From Minthousia sp045628125 (GTDB lineage Bacteria; Bacteroidota; Bacteroidia; Bacteroidales; Bacteroidaceae): DNA of 64,000 nt. Below the pieces are notes generated by a model. It was not told the origin of the DNA. It saw only the letters and a program-made list of their open reading frames with translations, and did no database searches. Each line of letters begins with the position of its first letter. Position 1 is the first letter of the stretch. This document shows, piece by piece, positions 1 to 7,390 of the stretch. A program made the translations under genes and the position numbers. The stretch is from contig JAZQPA010000199.1 of the NCBI GenBank assembly GCA_045628125.1, positions 1 to 64,000 of the forward strand, read 5' to 3'.

Positions 1-765
1 AATCCGAATCTGACAGTATGGCAGGTAAGTGGTGATGGTGATGGTTTGGCTATCGGTGGTAATCATTTTATCCACGCCAATCGCCGTAACATCAATCTGA
101 ATATGATTCTTTTGAACAACCGTATTTATGGTTTGACTAAGGGTCAGTATAGTCCTACCAGCCCTCGTGGTTTTGTCAGCAAATCATCTCCTTACGGTAC
201 TGTTGAGGATCCGTTCCGTCCTGCAGAATTGTGTTTTGGCGCTCGTGGCCACTTCTTTGCACGTGCGGTTGCTACCGATGCTCCAGGAACCGTTGATATC
301 TTAAAGGCGGCTTACAATCACAAGGGCGCTGCCGTTTGTGAGATTCTGCAGAATTGCGTTATCTTCAATAATGGCACTCATGAGTCCGTTTACAGCAAGG
401 AGGGCCGTTTGAAGAATGCCATTTATGTAAAACATGGTCAGCCATTGGTGTTTGGAGAGAATAATGAGTTCGGCCTGATGCAGGAAGGTTTTGGCTTGAA
501 AGTGGTAAAGATTGGTGAGGATGGTGTTACTTTGAATGATATTCTGGTGCACGATGCTCACTGTCAGGACAATACCCTGCAACTGAAACTGGCGCTTATG
601 GGCGATAATGACGGATTCCCTGTGGCATTGGGCGTAATTCGTGATGTGGATGCTCCAACTTACGATGATGCGGTTACTGCACAGATTGAGGATGTGAAGT
701 CTAAGAAGAAATATCACAATTTTGCAGAATTGCTGGAAACAAACGATATTTGGGAAGTAAAATAA
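1..765 (+). CDS. korB: 2-oxoacid:ferredoxin oxidoreductase, beta subunit (5' truncated by window edge)
   Basis: The frame is open from base 1 to the stop at 763-765, giving 254 visible residues; family members are usually somewhat over 330 residues, so the N-terminal part lies outside the window. Codons 11-22 read GDGDGLAIGGNH, the thiamine-diphosphate/Mg binding motif of the beta subunit, followed by the NLNMILLNN strand. The enzyme decarboxylates a 2-oxoacid (probably 2-oxoglutarate, or another 2-oxoacid) to the acyl-CoA and reduces ferredoxin, an oxygen-sensitive cytosolic reaction typical of anaerobes. The alpha subunit would be expected just upstream, outside the window. A strong terminator follows at 778-810. 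Substrate assignment is inference from similarity to KorB. Confidence 0.9.
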   Translation, partial: NPNLTVWQVSGDGDGLAIGGNHFIHANRRNINLNMILLNNRIYGLTKGQYSPTSPRGFVSKSSPYGTVEDPFRPAELCFGARGHFFARAVATDAPGTVDILKAAYNHKGAAVCEILQNCVIFNNGTHESVYSKEGRLKNAIYVKHGQPLVFGENNEFGLMQEGFGLKVVKIGEDGVTLNDILVHDAHCQDNTLQLKLALMGDNDGFPVALGVIRDVDAPTYDDAVTAQIEDVKSKKKYHNFAELLETNDIWEVK

Positions 766-777
766 AAACGAGAAAAT

Positions 778-810
778 GCTCCTTTGCGAAACGCAGAGGG
801 GCGTTTTTTT
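778..810 (+). terminator. Rho-independent terminator after korB
   Basis: An 11-bp stem (778-788 with 792-802, three G.U pairs) with loop AAA is followed by GTTTTTTT at 803-810. It sits 13 bases after the korB stop and separates korB from pckA. Confidence 0.85.
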
Positions 811-916
811 GTAGAAATGCCACGTGGACTTTGCAATTAGGTTTTTAATTTATAATTCCATATCTTTCACTGTGCATTTTTTTATCCAAACGCTTTTAGA
901 TTAAAAGAATAATTTC

Positions 917-924
917 TAAATTTG
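917..924 (+). promoter_or_regulatory. -7 promoter element of pckA
   Basis: TAAATTTG matches the Bacteroidota -7 consensus TAnnTTTG. It lies 50 bases before the pckA start, which leaves an A/T-rich leader of about 45 nt without a Shine-Dalgarno sequence. Confidence 0.6.
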
Positions 925-974
925 CGTGCGGAAAAAAATGAATTAATACTAATTTACTTAATATTTTTACAACA

Positions 975-2576
975 ATGGCAAATTTGGATTTAACACAGTA
1001 CGGTATTACCGGTTCTACTGTTATTGCTCACAATCCTTCTTATGAGGTATTGTTCGCAGAGGAGACCAAGGCTGGTCTGGAAGGCTACGAAGTAGGCGTT
1101 AACACCGAGTTGAACGCAGTTAACGTAATGACTGGTATCTATACAGGTCGTTCACCTAAGGATAAGTACATCGTAATGGATGAGAACTCAAAGGACACTG
1201 TATGGTGGACTACCGAGGGTTACAAGAACGATAACCACCCAATGTCTGAGGAAGTTTGGGCAACTGTAAAGGAACTGGCTGTTAAGGAGCTGTGCAACAA
1301 GAACCTGTATGTAGTAGATGCATTCTGCGGTGCTAACGCTGACACCCGTATGGCTGTTCGTTTCATCGTTGAGGTAGCATGGCAGGCACACTTCGTAACT
1401 AATATGTTCATCCAGCCAACCGCTGAGGAGTTGGAGTCATTCGAGCCTAACTTCGTTATCTACAACGCTTCTAAGGCTAAGGTTGCTAACTTTGCTGAGC
1501 TGGGTCTGAACTCTGAGACTTGCGTTGCTTTCAACGTAACTTCTCGTGAGCAGGTTATCATCAACACTTGGTATGGTGGTGAGATGAAGAAGGGTATGTT
1601 CTCTATGATGAACTACTACTTGCCTCTGAAGGGTATCGCTTCAATGCACTGCTCTGCTAACTGCGATATGAACGGTGAGAACACCGCTATCTTCTTCGGT
1701 CTGTCTGGTACAGGTAAGACCACTCTGTCTACCGATCCAAAGCGTCGTCTGATTGGTGATGATGAGCACGGTTGGGATGACAACGGTGTATTCAACTTCG
1801 AGGGTGGTTGCTATGCTAAGGTTATCGGTTTGAGCAAGGAGCACGAGCCAGATATCTACGGTGCAATCAAGCGTAACGCTCTGTTGGAGAACGTAACTGT
1901 TGCTGCTGATGGTAAGATTGATTTCGCTGATAAGTCAGTTACCGAGAATACTCGTGTTTCTTATCCTATCAACCACATCAATAACATTCAGCCTGGTTCA
2001 TCTGCTCCTGCAGCTAAGAACGTTATCTTCCTCACAGCTGATGCATTCGGTGTATTGCCTACAGTATCTATCCTGACTCCAGCTCAGACTCAGTACTACT
2101 TCCTGAGCGGTTTCACCGCTAAGTTGGCTGGTACAGAGCGTGGTATCACTGAGCCTACTCCTACTTTCTCTGCTTGCTTCGGCCAGGCATTCCTGGAGTT
2201 GCACCCAACAAAGTACGCTGAGGAGTTGGTTAAGAAGATGGAGAAGAGCGGTGCTAAGGCATACTTGGTTAACACCGGTTGGAATGGTACAGGTAAGCGT
2301 ATCTCTATTCCAGATACTCGTGGTATCATCGATGCTATTCTGGATGGCTCTATCTTGAAGGCTGAGACCAAGAAGATCCCTATGTTCGACTTCGAGGTTC
2401 CAACATCTCTGCCTAACGTAAATCCTGCTATCTTGGATCCACGTGACACTTACGAGTGCGCTTGCCAGTGGGAGGAGAAGGCTAAAGATTTGGCTGGTCG
2501 CTTCATCAAGAACTTTGCTAAGTACACCACCAACCCTGCAGGTGAGGCTTTGGTTGCTGCTGGTCCTCAGCTGTAA
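975..2576 (+). CDS. pckA: phosphoenolpyruvate carboxykinase (ATP)
   Basis: A 533-residue cytosolic enzyme interconverting oxaloacetate + ATP and PEP + CO2 + ADP. In anaerobic Bacteroidota it usually runs in the CO2-fixing, ATP-forming direction on the way to succinate (family knowledge). The P-loop GLSGTGKTT lies at residues 242-250, the substrate-binding YTGRSPKDK near 56-64, and length and end-to-end similarity fit the ATP-dependent class rather than the GTP class. The gene is monocistronic, with its own -7 element at 917-924 and a perfect terminator at 2608-2638. Codon use is strongly biased to a small set (GGT, AAG, GCT, AAC), as expected of a highly expressed gene. Confidence 0.97.
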   Translation: MANLDLTQYGITGSTVIAHNPSYEVLFAEETKAGLEGYEVGVNTELNAVNVMTGIYTGRSPKDKYIVMDENSKDTVWWTTEGYKNDNHPMSEEVWATVKELAVKELCNKNLYVVDAFCGANADTRMAVRFIVEVAWQAHFVTNMFIQPTAEELESFEPNFVIYNASKAKVANFAELGLNSETCVAFNVTSREQVIINTWYGGEMKKGMFSMMNYYLPLKGIASMHCSANCDMNGENTAIFFGLSGTGKTTLSTDPKRRLIGDDEHGWDDNGVFNFEGGCYAKVIGLSKEHEPDIYGAIKRNALLENVTVAADGKIDFADKSVTENTRVSYPINHINNIQPGSSAPAAKNVIFLTADAFGVLPTVSILTPAQTQYYFLSGFTAKLAGTERGITEPTPTFSACFGQAFLELHPTKYAEELVKKMEKSGAKAYLVNTGWNGTGKRISIPDTRGIIDAILDGSILKAETKKIPMFDFEVPTSLPNVNPAILDPRDTYECACQWEEKAKDLAGRFIKNFAKYTTNPAGEALVAAGPQL

Positions 2577-2607
2577 TCTTAACACAGAATCAATTGATTC
2601 CAAATAT

Positions 2608-2638
2608 AAGGGATGTTCTTCGGAACATCCCTTTTTTT
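2608..2638 (+). terminator. Rho-independent terminator of pckA
   Basis: A perfect 11-bp stem AAGGGATGTTC / GAACATCCCTT with the stable UUCG tetraloop (2619-2622) is followed by a run of seven T. Confidence 0.93.
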
Positions 2639-2671
2639 GTTTGATAAATTGTTTTTGTCATCGAATTCCTA

Positions 2672-2679
2672 TATCTTTG
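2672..2679 (+). promoter_or_regulatory. -7 element before the DUF4954 gene
   Basis: TATCTTTG matches TAnnTTTG, 35 bases before the ATG at 2715. The upstream TTTG (2654-2657) is closer than the usual -33 spacing. Confidence 0.55.
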
Positions 2680-2714
2680 CGCTGATTATATAAAAGGATA
2701 AGGGAGAAGGGAAA

Positions 2715-4703
2715 ATGAATTACCGGCATTTATTAAAAGAGGAAATATCATCATTAGAGAGTCAGGGCTGCAGCGCCCGTAACTGGGGCGATGTCTTAGT
2801 CTCAGAAGGTTTCTCTACACGTCACATCCATCAGGTGCAGTTTAGCGGCACGGTTCGCCTGGGTCGTTTTGACAAGGAATTTACCCTGTATGGAGGCTTT
2901 CAGTGCCATAGTGGCCTGATGCAGGTGGCACTTCATAATGTTACGATAGAGGATGACTGCTGCATTCAGCATGTGCAGAACTATATAGCCAACTATCATA
3001 TAGGTGCCGGTACGCTGATTCAGAACATTGGCCTTCTGGCTGTTGAGGGCCCCACATCGTTTGGAAACGGCATTGAGGTGTCGGTACTGAATGAGACGGG
3101 AGGACGCGAGGTAATGATTCATGACAACCTTTCTGCCCAGCAGGCTTACATGATGGCTCTGTACCGCCACCGTCCTCTTCTGATCCGGAAACTGCAGGAG
3201 ATGACAAAGGCTTATGTGGAGCAGGTCACCTCTTCTGAAGGCCGCATCGGACGCGACTGTCAGATAATCAATACTCAGTTTGTCCGCAATGTGAATGTGG
3301 GCGATTCTGCTCAGATTATTGGTTCCTGCCGTCTGAGAAACGGAACCATCAACAGTTGCGCTGAGGCTCCTGTGACTATCGGCCAGGGTTGTATCTTCCA
3401 GGACTTTATCATCTGCTCCGGTTGCCGGATAATCGATGGTGTGATGCTGGAGCGCTGTTTTGTGGGTCAGGCATGCAAACTGGGGCATGGCTATATGGCC
3501 AGCGATTCATTGTTCTTCAGCAACTGCCAGGGTGAGAACGGCGAGGCATGTGCCATTTTTGCCGGTCCTTTTACCGTTACCCATCATAAGAGTTCCCTGT
3601 TGATAGCCGGCATGTACAGCTTTATGAATGCCGGATCGGGTTCCAACCAGAGTAACCACATGTATAAATTAGGGCCTATCCATCAGGGTATCATGGAGCG
3701 TGGTTCCAAGACAGCCAGTGATTCGTATGTGCTGTGGCCAAGTCGCGTAGGCGCTTTCTCACTGGTCATGGGCCGTCATGTCACCCATTCCGATACTACC
3801 AATCTGCCTTTCTCTTACCTGATAGAGAAGCAGAATACCACCTATCTGGTGCCGGGTGTCAACCTGCGCAGTGTGGGTACCATCCGTGATGCTCAGAAAT
3901 GGCCGAAGCGTGATGGCAGAACCGATCCGAACCGCTTGGATTGCATCAACTACAATCTGCTGAGTCCTTTCACCATACAGAAGATGCTGAAGGGTGTGGA
4001 TACGCTGAACAATCTGAAATATGCCAGCGGTGAACTGAGTGACCTTTATTCTTTCCACAGTACCAAGATCAAGAATTCTTCACTGAAGAAGGGTATCCAG
4101 TTCTATACCACAGCCATCCATAAGTTCATGGGCAACTCGGTTATCAGCCGTCTGGAAAAGGCTGGCGGGATTAAGACAGAGGAGCAGTTGCGTGCAGCTC
4201 TTCGTCCCGACACGCAGATTGGTGAAGGTGAGTGGATTGACCTGTCCGGATTGATTGCTCCAAAGAGTGAGGTGCAGCGTCTGATGACCGATGTGGAGGA
4301 AGGGCGAATCACCCAGCTGTCGGAAATCAACAGACGTTTCCATGAGATGCATGAGAACTATTACACCTACGAGTGGACATGGGCATTCCACCAGATGCAG
4401 TCCTTCTATGGCTTGGATATGGACAAGGTTACCGTTGCCGATGTGATCCGAATTGTGGAGCAGTGGAAGGATGCTGTGGTCGGTTTGGACAAGCTGGTAT
4501 ATGAGGATGCGCGTAAGGAATTTTCATTGGCCAGCATGACCGGCTTTGGCGCTGACGGCAACCGCGACCAGAAGGAACTGGATTTTGAGCAGGTGCGCGG
4601 TGACTTTGAAAGCAATGGCTTTGTCAATGCCGTACTGAAGCATATCGAAGTGAAAAGCCTGTTGGGCGATAGAACGATAAACATGCTGAAAGCAATCGGA
4701 TAA
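2715..4703 (+). CDS. DUF4954 family protein with left-handed beta-helix (hexapeptide) repeats
   Basis: 662 residues, no signal peptide. Residues of roughly 55-330 contain repeated [I/V]GxGxxI-type turns (for example IGAGTLIQN, IGQGCIFQD, GHGYMASD), the signature of left-handed beta-helix proteins related to acyl- and nucleotidyl-transferases. The remaining half is mostly alpha-helical and of unknown fold. Members are found widely in Bacteroidota, where the family is annotated only as DUF4954. The substrate is unknown; sugar-nucleotide or acyltransfer chemistry is only a possibility suggested by the fold. The gene is followed after 5 bases by the L,D-transpeptidase lipoprotein gene and then a LOG-family gene, which suggests one transcript and a loose link to envelope metabolism. 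Confidence 0.8.
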   Translation: MNYRHLLKEEISSLESQGCSARNWGDVLVSEGFSTRHIHQVQFSGTVRLGRFDKEFTLYGGFQCHSGLMQVALHNVTIEDDCCIQHVQNYIANYHIGAGTLIQNIGLLAVEGPTSFGNGIEVSVLNETGGREVMIHDNLSAQQAYMMALYRHRPLLIRKLQEMTKAYVEQVTSSEGRIGRDCQIINTQFVRNVNVGDSAQIIGSCRLRNGTINSCAEAPVTIGQGCIFQDFIICSGCRIIDGVMLERCFVGQACKLGHGYMASDSLFFSNCQGENGEACAIFAGPFTVTHHKSSLLIAGMYSFMNAGSGSNQSNHMYKLGPIHQGIMERGSKTASDSYVLWPSRVGAFSLVMGRHVTHSDTTNLPFSYLIEKQNTTYLVPGVNLRSVGTIRDAQKWPKRDGRTDPNRLDCINYNLLSPFTIQKMLKGVDTLNNLKYASGELSDLYSFHSTKIKNSSLKKGIQFYTTAIHKFMGNSVISRLEKAGGIKTEEQLRAALRPDTQIGEGEWIDLSGLIAPKSEVQRLMTDVEEGRITQLSEINRRFHEMHENYYTYEWTWAFHQMQSFYGLDMDKVTVADVIRIVEQWKDAVVGLDKLVYEDARKEFSLASMTGFGADGNRDQKELDFEQVRGDFESNGFVNAVLKHIEVKSLLGDRTINMLKAIG

Positions 4704-4708
4704 ATCAA

Positions 4709-5398
4709 ATGAAACACGAGCTAAAAATGTTGAGAAAAGGACTCTTTTTCGTATGTATGCTGTTGCTGGGTGCTTGTGGCAGTCAGGTGCAAACCCCAGC
4801 TCCTGAAGTTGTGGATAGTCTTATAGAGCCTCAGGATTCAGTAGTTGCGGAACGGCAGATACTGGTGGAAGATACGGAACGTGGAAGTGTGGTAGAGGTG
4901 TCAAACACAGAACAACCTGTTGCCACTGATGCCGTTGTTGCCGCAAAACCGGAAAAACGATTCATCGTTGTGTCTAAATTGCATGAGAACTTATCGGTGT
5001 ATGATGTGAAGAACGGTGACACCATTCTTTTGTCGCAATATCCGGCATGCATGGGCAAAAATAAGGGAAATAAAGAGAAAAAAGGGGATATGAAAACGCC
5101 GGAATCACCCAAAGGAAAGCCTTTTTATATCTCCCAGATAGCCGATGCACATACCTGGCATCATGATTTTGGTGATGGACGAGGCTCCATTTTGGCTTAT
5201 GGGCATTGGTTCTTGCGCTTAAATACCCCTGGGCATTCCGGTATAGGCATTCATGGCAGTACCAATAATGAATCTACGGTGCCGGGGCGTGCCAGCGAGG
5301 GCTGTATCCGTCTTCGCGATGCCGATATTATCGATCTGAAAGAAAAGTATGCATATGTGGGTATGCCGGTGATTGTTAAAGCAGAAGGAGAGGAGTAA
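4709..5398 (+). CDS. L,D-transpeptidase (YkuD) family lipoprotein
   Basis: 229 residues. A lipoprotein signal ends in LLLGAC, placing the lipidated Cys at residue 23. A linker of about 55 residues, rich in E, V and D, precedes the YkuD domain (about residues 83-225). The domain carries the catalytic signature with H182-G183 and the nucleophile C199 in SEGCIRL. Such enzymes make 3-3 peptidoglycan cross-links or attach proteins to peptidoglycan; which of these applies is not visible. The lipid anchor places it in the periplasm. M7 is an alternative start (MLRKG); neither has a clear ribosome-binding site. It lies 5 bases after the DUF4954 gene and 3 bases before the LOG gene. Confidence 0.88.
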   Translation: MKHELKMLRKGLFFVCMLLLGACGSQVQTPAPEVVDSLIEPQDSVVAERQILVEDTERGSVVEVSNTEQPVATDAVVAAKPEKRFIVVSKLHENLSVYDVKNGDTILLSQYPACMGKNKGNKEKKGDMKTPESPKGKPFYISQIADAHTWHHDFGDGRGSILAYGHWFLRLNTPGHSGIGIHGSTNNESTVPGRASEGCIRLRDADIIDLKEKYAYVGMPVIVKAEGEE

Positions 5399-5401
5399 CC
5401 G

Positions 5402-5941
5402 ATGGAAAAAATAGGAGTTTTTTGTTCAGCATCCGAGCAGATTGATGAGAAGTATTTTATAGCTGCCAGTCAGTTGGGTACCTGGATGGGTGAGCATCAG
5501 ATGACATTGGTATATGGCGGTGCCAACTGTGGGTTGATGGGCGCTATTGCCCGTGAGGTGAAGTCGCATGGTGGCCGGCTGATGGGCATGGTTCCGGATG
5601 TTTTAGAGGAACGGGGCCTGCTGCAGGAAGATCTGGATGTCATTTTTCCTTGTGAGGGTCTGACCGACCGTAAGGATTTAATGATAGATATGAGCGATGT
5701 TTTGGTGGCCCTTCCGGGTGGAATCGGAACTTTGGATGAAGTGTTTACTGTAATGGGACAGGCCTCCATCGGACTTAAAAACCGTCCTCTGTTCCTGCTA
5801 AATATTGATGGTTTTTGGAATCCTCTGGTTGCTTTGATTCAGCATTTAAAGGATAACGGCTTTATGCGCCATGATTTATCGCATTACTGTACATTGGTTG
5901 ATTCAGTTGACGAACTGGTGGAGAGATTTTCCTCTATATGA
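5402..5941 (+). CDS. LOG-family (TIGR00730) nucleotide 5'-monophosphate phosphoribohydrolase
   Basis: 179 residues, cytosolic Rossmann fold. The diagnostic PGGIGTLDE (PGGxGTxxE) lies at residues 105-113 and the paired RKD at 90-92. The family cleaves the N-glycosidic bond of nucleoside 5'-monophosphates; plant and bacterial LOG proteins activate cytokinins, while bacterial relatives such as PpnN act on purine nucleotides. The physiological substrate here is unknown. The gene starts 3 bases after the transpeptidase stop, so it is almost surely co-transcribed. A long inverted repeat at 5990-6051 follows. Confidence 0.88.
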   Translation: MEKIGVFCSASEQIDEKYFIAASQLGTWMGEHQMTLVYGGANCGLMGAIAREVKSHGGRLMGMVPDVLEERGLLQEDLDVIFPCEGLTDRKDLMIDMSDVLVALPGGIGTLDEVFTVMGQASIGLKNRPLFLLNIDGFWNPLVALIQHLKDNGFMRHDLSHYCTLVDSVDELVERFSSI

Positions 5942-5989
5942 AAGTGGTAATTTCATGCTATTTCATATTTAGTTCCAATAAAAATCTTA

Positions 5990-6051
5990 AATGAACTCGA
6001 TCGTCCTCCGCTTTAACACAGCTATATAAACAGAAGACGATCGAGTTCATT
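5990..6051. terminator. Long inverted repeat, probable bidirectional terminator
   Basis: Perfect 16-base arms AATGAACTCGATCGTC (5990-6005) and its complement (6036-6051) are separated by a 30-nt loop. T-rich sequence follows on both strands (GTTTTTC after 6053 on plus; the complement of AAAAATC at 5980-5986 on minus). It sits between convergent genes, which fits a shared terminator, but the loop is unusually long. A remnant of a small mobile repeat cannot be excluded. Confidence 0.5.
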
Positions 6052-6112
6052 ATGTTTTTCAATTGGAGTTGTGGCTGTGTGATGATGGTCTTGGTTGCCA
6101 CATTGGACTTGC

Positions 6113-6742
6113 TTAAATAATGATCAGTTGCTGGGAAGAAACCAATTTATTTTTTTTCGTATTACGAATATGAATAAATGAGTAAGCTCCATGTGCAAAA
6201 ATCTCAGTCTTTATGAATTTGTCTTCAGGATTATTTATGATTTCGTCTCTAGAAGATACAGACATAAAGGTGGGAGAATTGTCATCAGCAGATACTGGTA
6301 CAACTTGAATCCACCTCAATATGTCCCCCGGCTTCCACTCTTCACTCCTCATTTGAAATTGCACGCAACCATCAACAGCCTCAACCTCTAGAGATGGTAG
6401 TGAGCCGTGTGAAACCGTGTAAGGAGCCAGAAGGCAAAGCCCTTGTTCAAAATCCTGTTTTTTAAGTGTAACGGAAGGTTGCAGCAGGTTATGGTGAATA
6501 AAACAGTTGTATGCACGTTTTAGTGGGGTAGCCTCTTCGAACTGTTCTTTGATGGCTTCTTTTAGTAATCGATAAAAAGCCATGATATTGCGCAAGCCGC
6601 TTCTTTGTTTCTGTTGGGAAACAGTATTTGCATCGCGGTAATGTGAAGGCATGGCCTGTATGATTTGCCTGCCCCTGACTTTTCGGTACACCAAATCTCC
6701 AGTGTGACCGGAAAGAAAGCCGTTTTTGTTGATTTTTGACAT
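6113..6742 (-). CDS. DUF6266-like protein of unknown function
   Basis: 209 residues from the ATG at 6742. The N-terminal GFLSGHTGDLVYRKVRGRQ followed by R/P-rich sequence resembles the conserved head of DUF6266 proteins from Bacteroidota, whose function is unknown. I place it there with moderate confidence. The C-terminal two thirds is beta-rich, with no signal peptide or membrane segment. The start was chosen because a TATCTTTG -7 element at 6759-6766 lies inside the upstream extension of the frame, so translation cannot begin earlier on that transcript. The gene is monocistronic, more A/T-rich than its neighbours, points against both flanking plus-strand genes and abuts the inverted repeat, all consistent with an accessory gene. 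Confidence 0.6.
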   Translation of the reverse strand: MSKINKNGFLSGHTGDLVYRKVRGRQIIQAMPSHYRDANTVSQQKQRSGLRNIMAFYRLLKEAIKEQFEEATPLKRAYNCFIHHNLLQPSVTLKKQDFEQGLCLLAPYTVSHGSLPSLEVEAVDGCVQFQMRSEEWKPGDILRWIQVVPVSADDNSPTFMSVSSRDEIINNPEDKFIKTEIFAHGAYSFIHIRNTKKNKLVSSQQLIII

Positions 6743-6758
6743 GTTTACTTGTTTGTTG

Positions 6759-6766
6759 CAAAGATA
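6759..6766 (-). promoter_or_regulatory. -7 element of the DUF6266-like gene
   Basis: On the minus strand the sequence reads TATCTTTG, 16 bases before the ATG at 6742. It fixes the translation start downstream of it and leaves a very short leader. Confidence 0.6.
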
Positions 6767-6943
6767 AGGCAAATCTGAATGCTATTCCAAATTATGCAGA
6801 GTCTTATATTAGTTATATGTTGCAAATATTGTAAATTTCGTGCGTATATTAGCGGAAACTAGTAAAAAGCACTGAAACTGCGCATTATCAACTGTATTTG
6901 TGCGATTTTTACGTAATATTTTGTCAAAGTCGGAATAACTGAC

Positions 6944-6951
6944 TAACTTTG
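6944..6951 (+). promoter_or_regulatory. -7 element of the thioesterase-dsbD-desulfidase operon
   Basis: TAACTTTG matches TAnnTTTG. TTTTG at 6919-6923 lies 20 bases upstream, at the position expected of the -33 element. The ATG of the thioesterase gene follows at 6968. Confidence 0.7.
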
Positions 6952-6967
6952 CCTCAAATATACCAAA

Positions 6968-7378
6968 ATGAATTATTGTTTTGAATTACGGATGAAGGTG
7001 CGCGATTATGAATGTGACCTTCAGGGTATTGTGAACAATGCCAATTACCAGCACTATATTGAACATACGAGACATGAATTCTTGAATAGTGCAGGAATCA
7101 GTTTTGCTAAGCTGCATGAGGAAGGAGTTGATCCGGTTGTAGCTCGACTTAATATGGCATTCAAAACCCCTTTGCGTAGTGGTGATGAGTTTATCAGTAA
7201 ACTGGCGGTACGCAAAGAGGGAATTAAATACGTGTTTATTCAAGATATATTTAGAGCCAGTGACATGAAGTGTGCCATTAAAGCAACGGTGGATACGGTT
7301 TGTGTAGTTAATGGCCGTTTGAGTGGAAGTGAGCTGTTCGATACAGTGTTTGCACCCTATTTTGAAGAGGAAAAATAA
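6968..7378 (+). CDS. acyl-CoA thioesterase, 4HBT hotdog fold
   Basis: 136 residues, cytosolic. The N-terminal segment VRDYECDLQGIVNNANYQ followed by HYIEHTR is the 4-hydroxybenzoyl-CoA thioesterase signature, including the D-x-x-G-x-V-x-x-x-x-Y pattern and an acidic residue in the long helix. It should hydrolyse an acyl-CoA or acyl-ACP thioester; YbgC- or FatA-like roles are both possible and substrate length cannot be read from sequence. It is the first gene after a good promoter and is followed 12 bases later by dsbD. Confidence 0.85.
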   Translation: MNYCFELRMKVRDYECDLQGIVNNANYQHYIEHTRHEFLNSAGISFAKLHEEGVDPVVARLNMAFKTPLRSGDEFISKLAVRKEGIKYVFIQDIFRASDMKCAIKATVDTVCVVNGRLSGSELFDTVFAPYFEEEK

Positions 7379-7390
7379 CTAAAACAAGAT

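Noticed and set aside
301..717. Antisense open frame of 138 codons within korB
   Set aside because: It mirrors the codon pattern of korB, has no promoter or family resemblance, and korB is certain.
1998..2603. Antisense open frame of about 200 codons in pckA
   Set aside because: Long antisense frames are expected opposite a gene with strongly biased codons; the translation shows no fold or motif.
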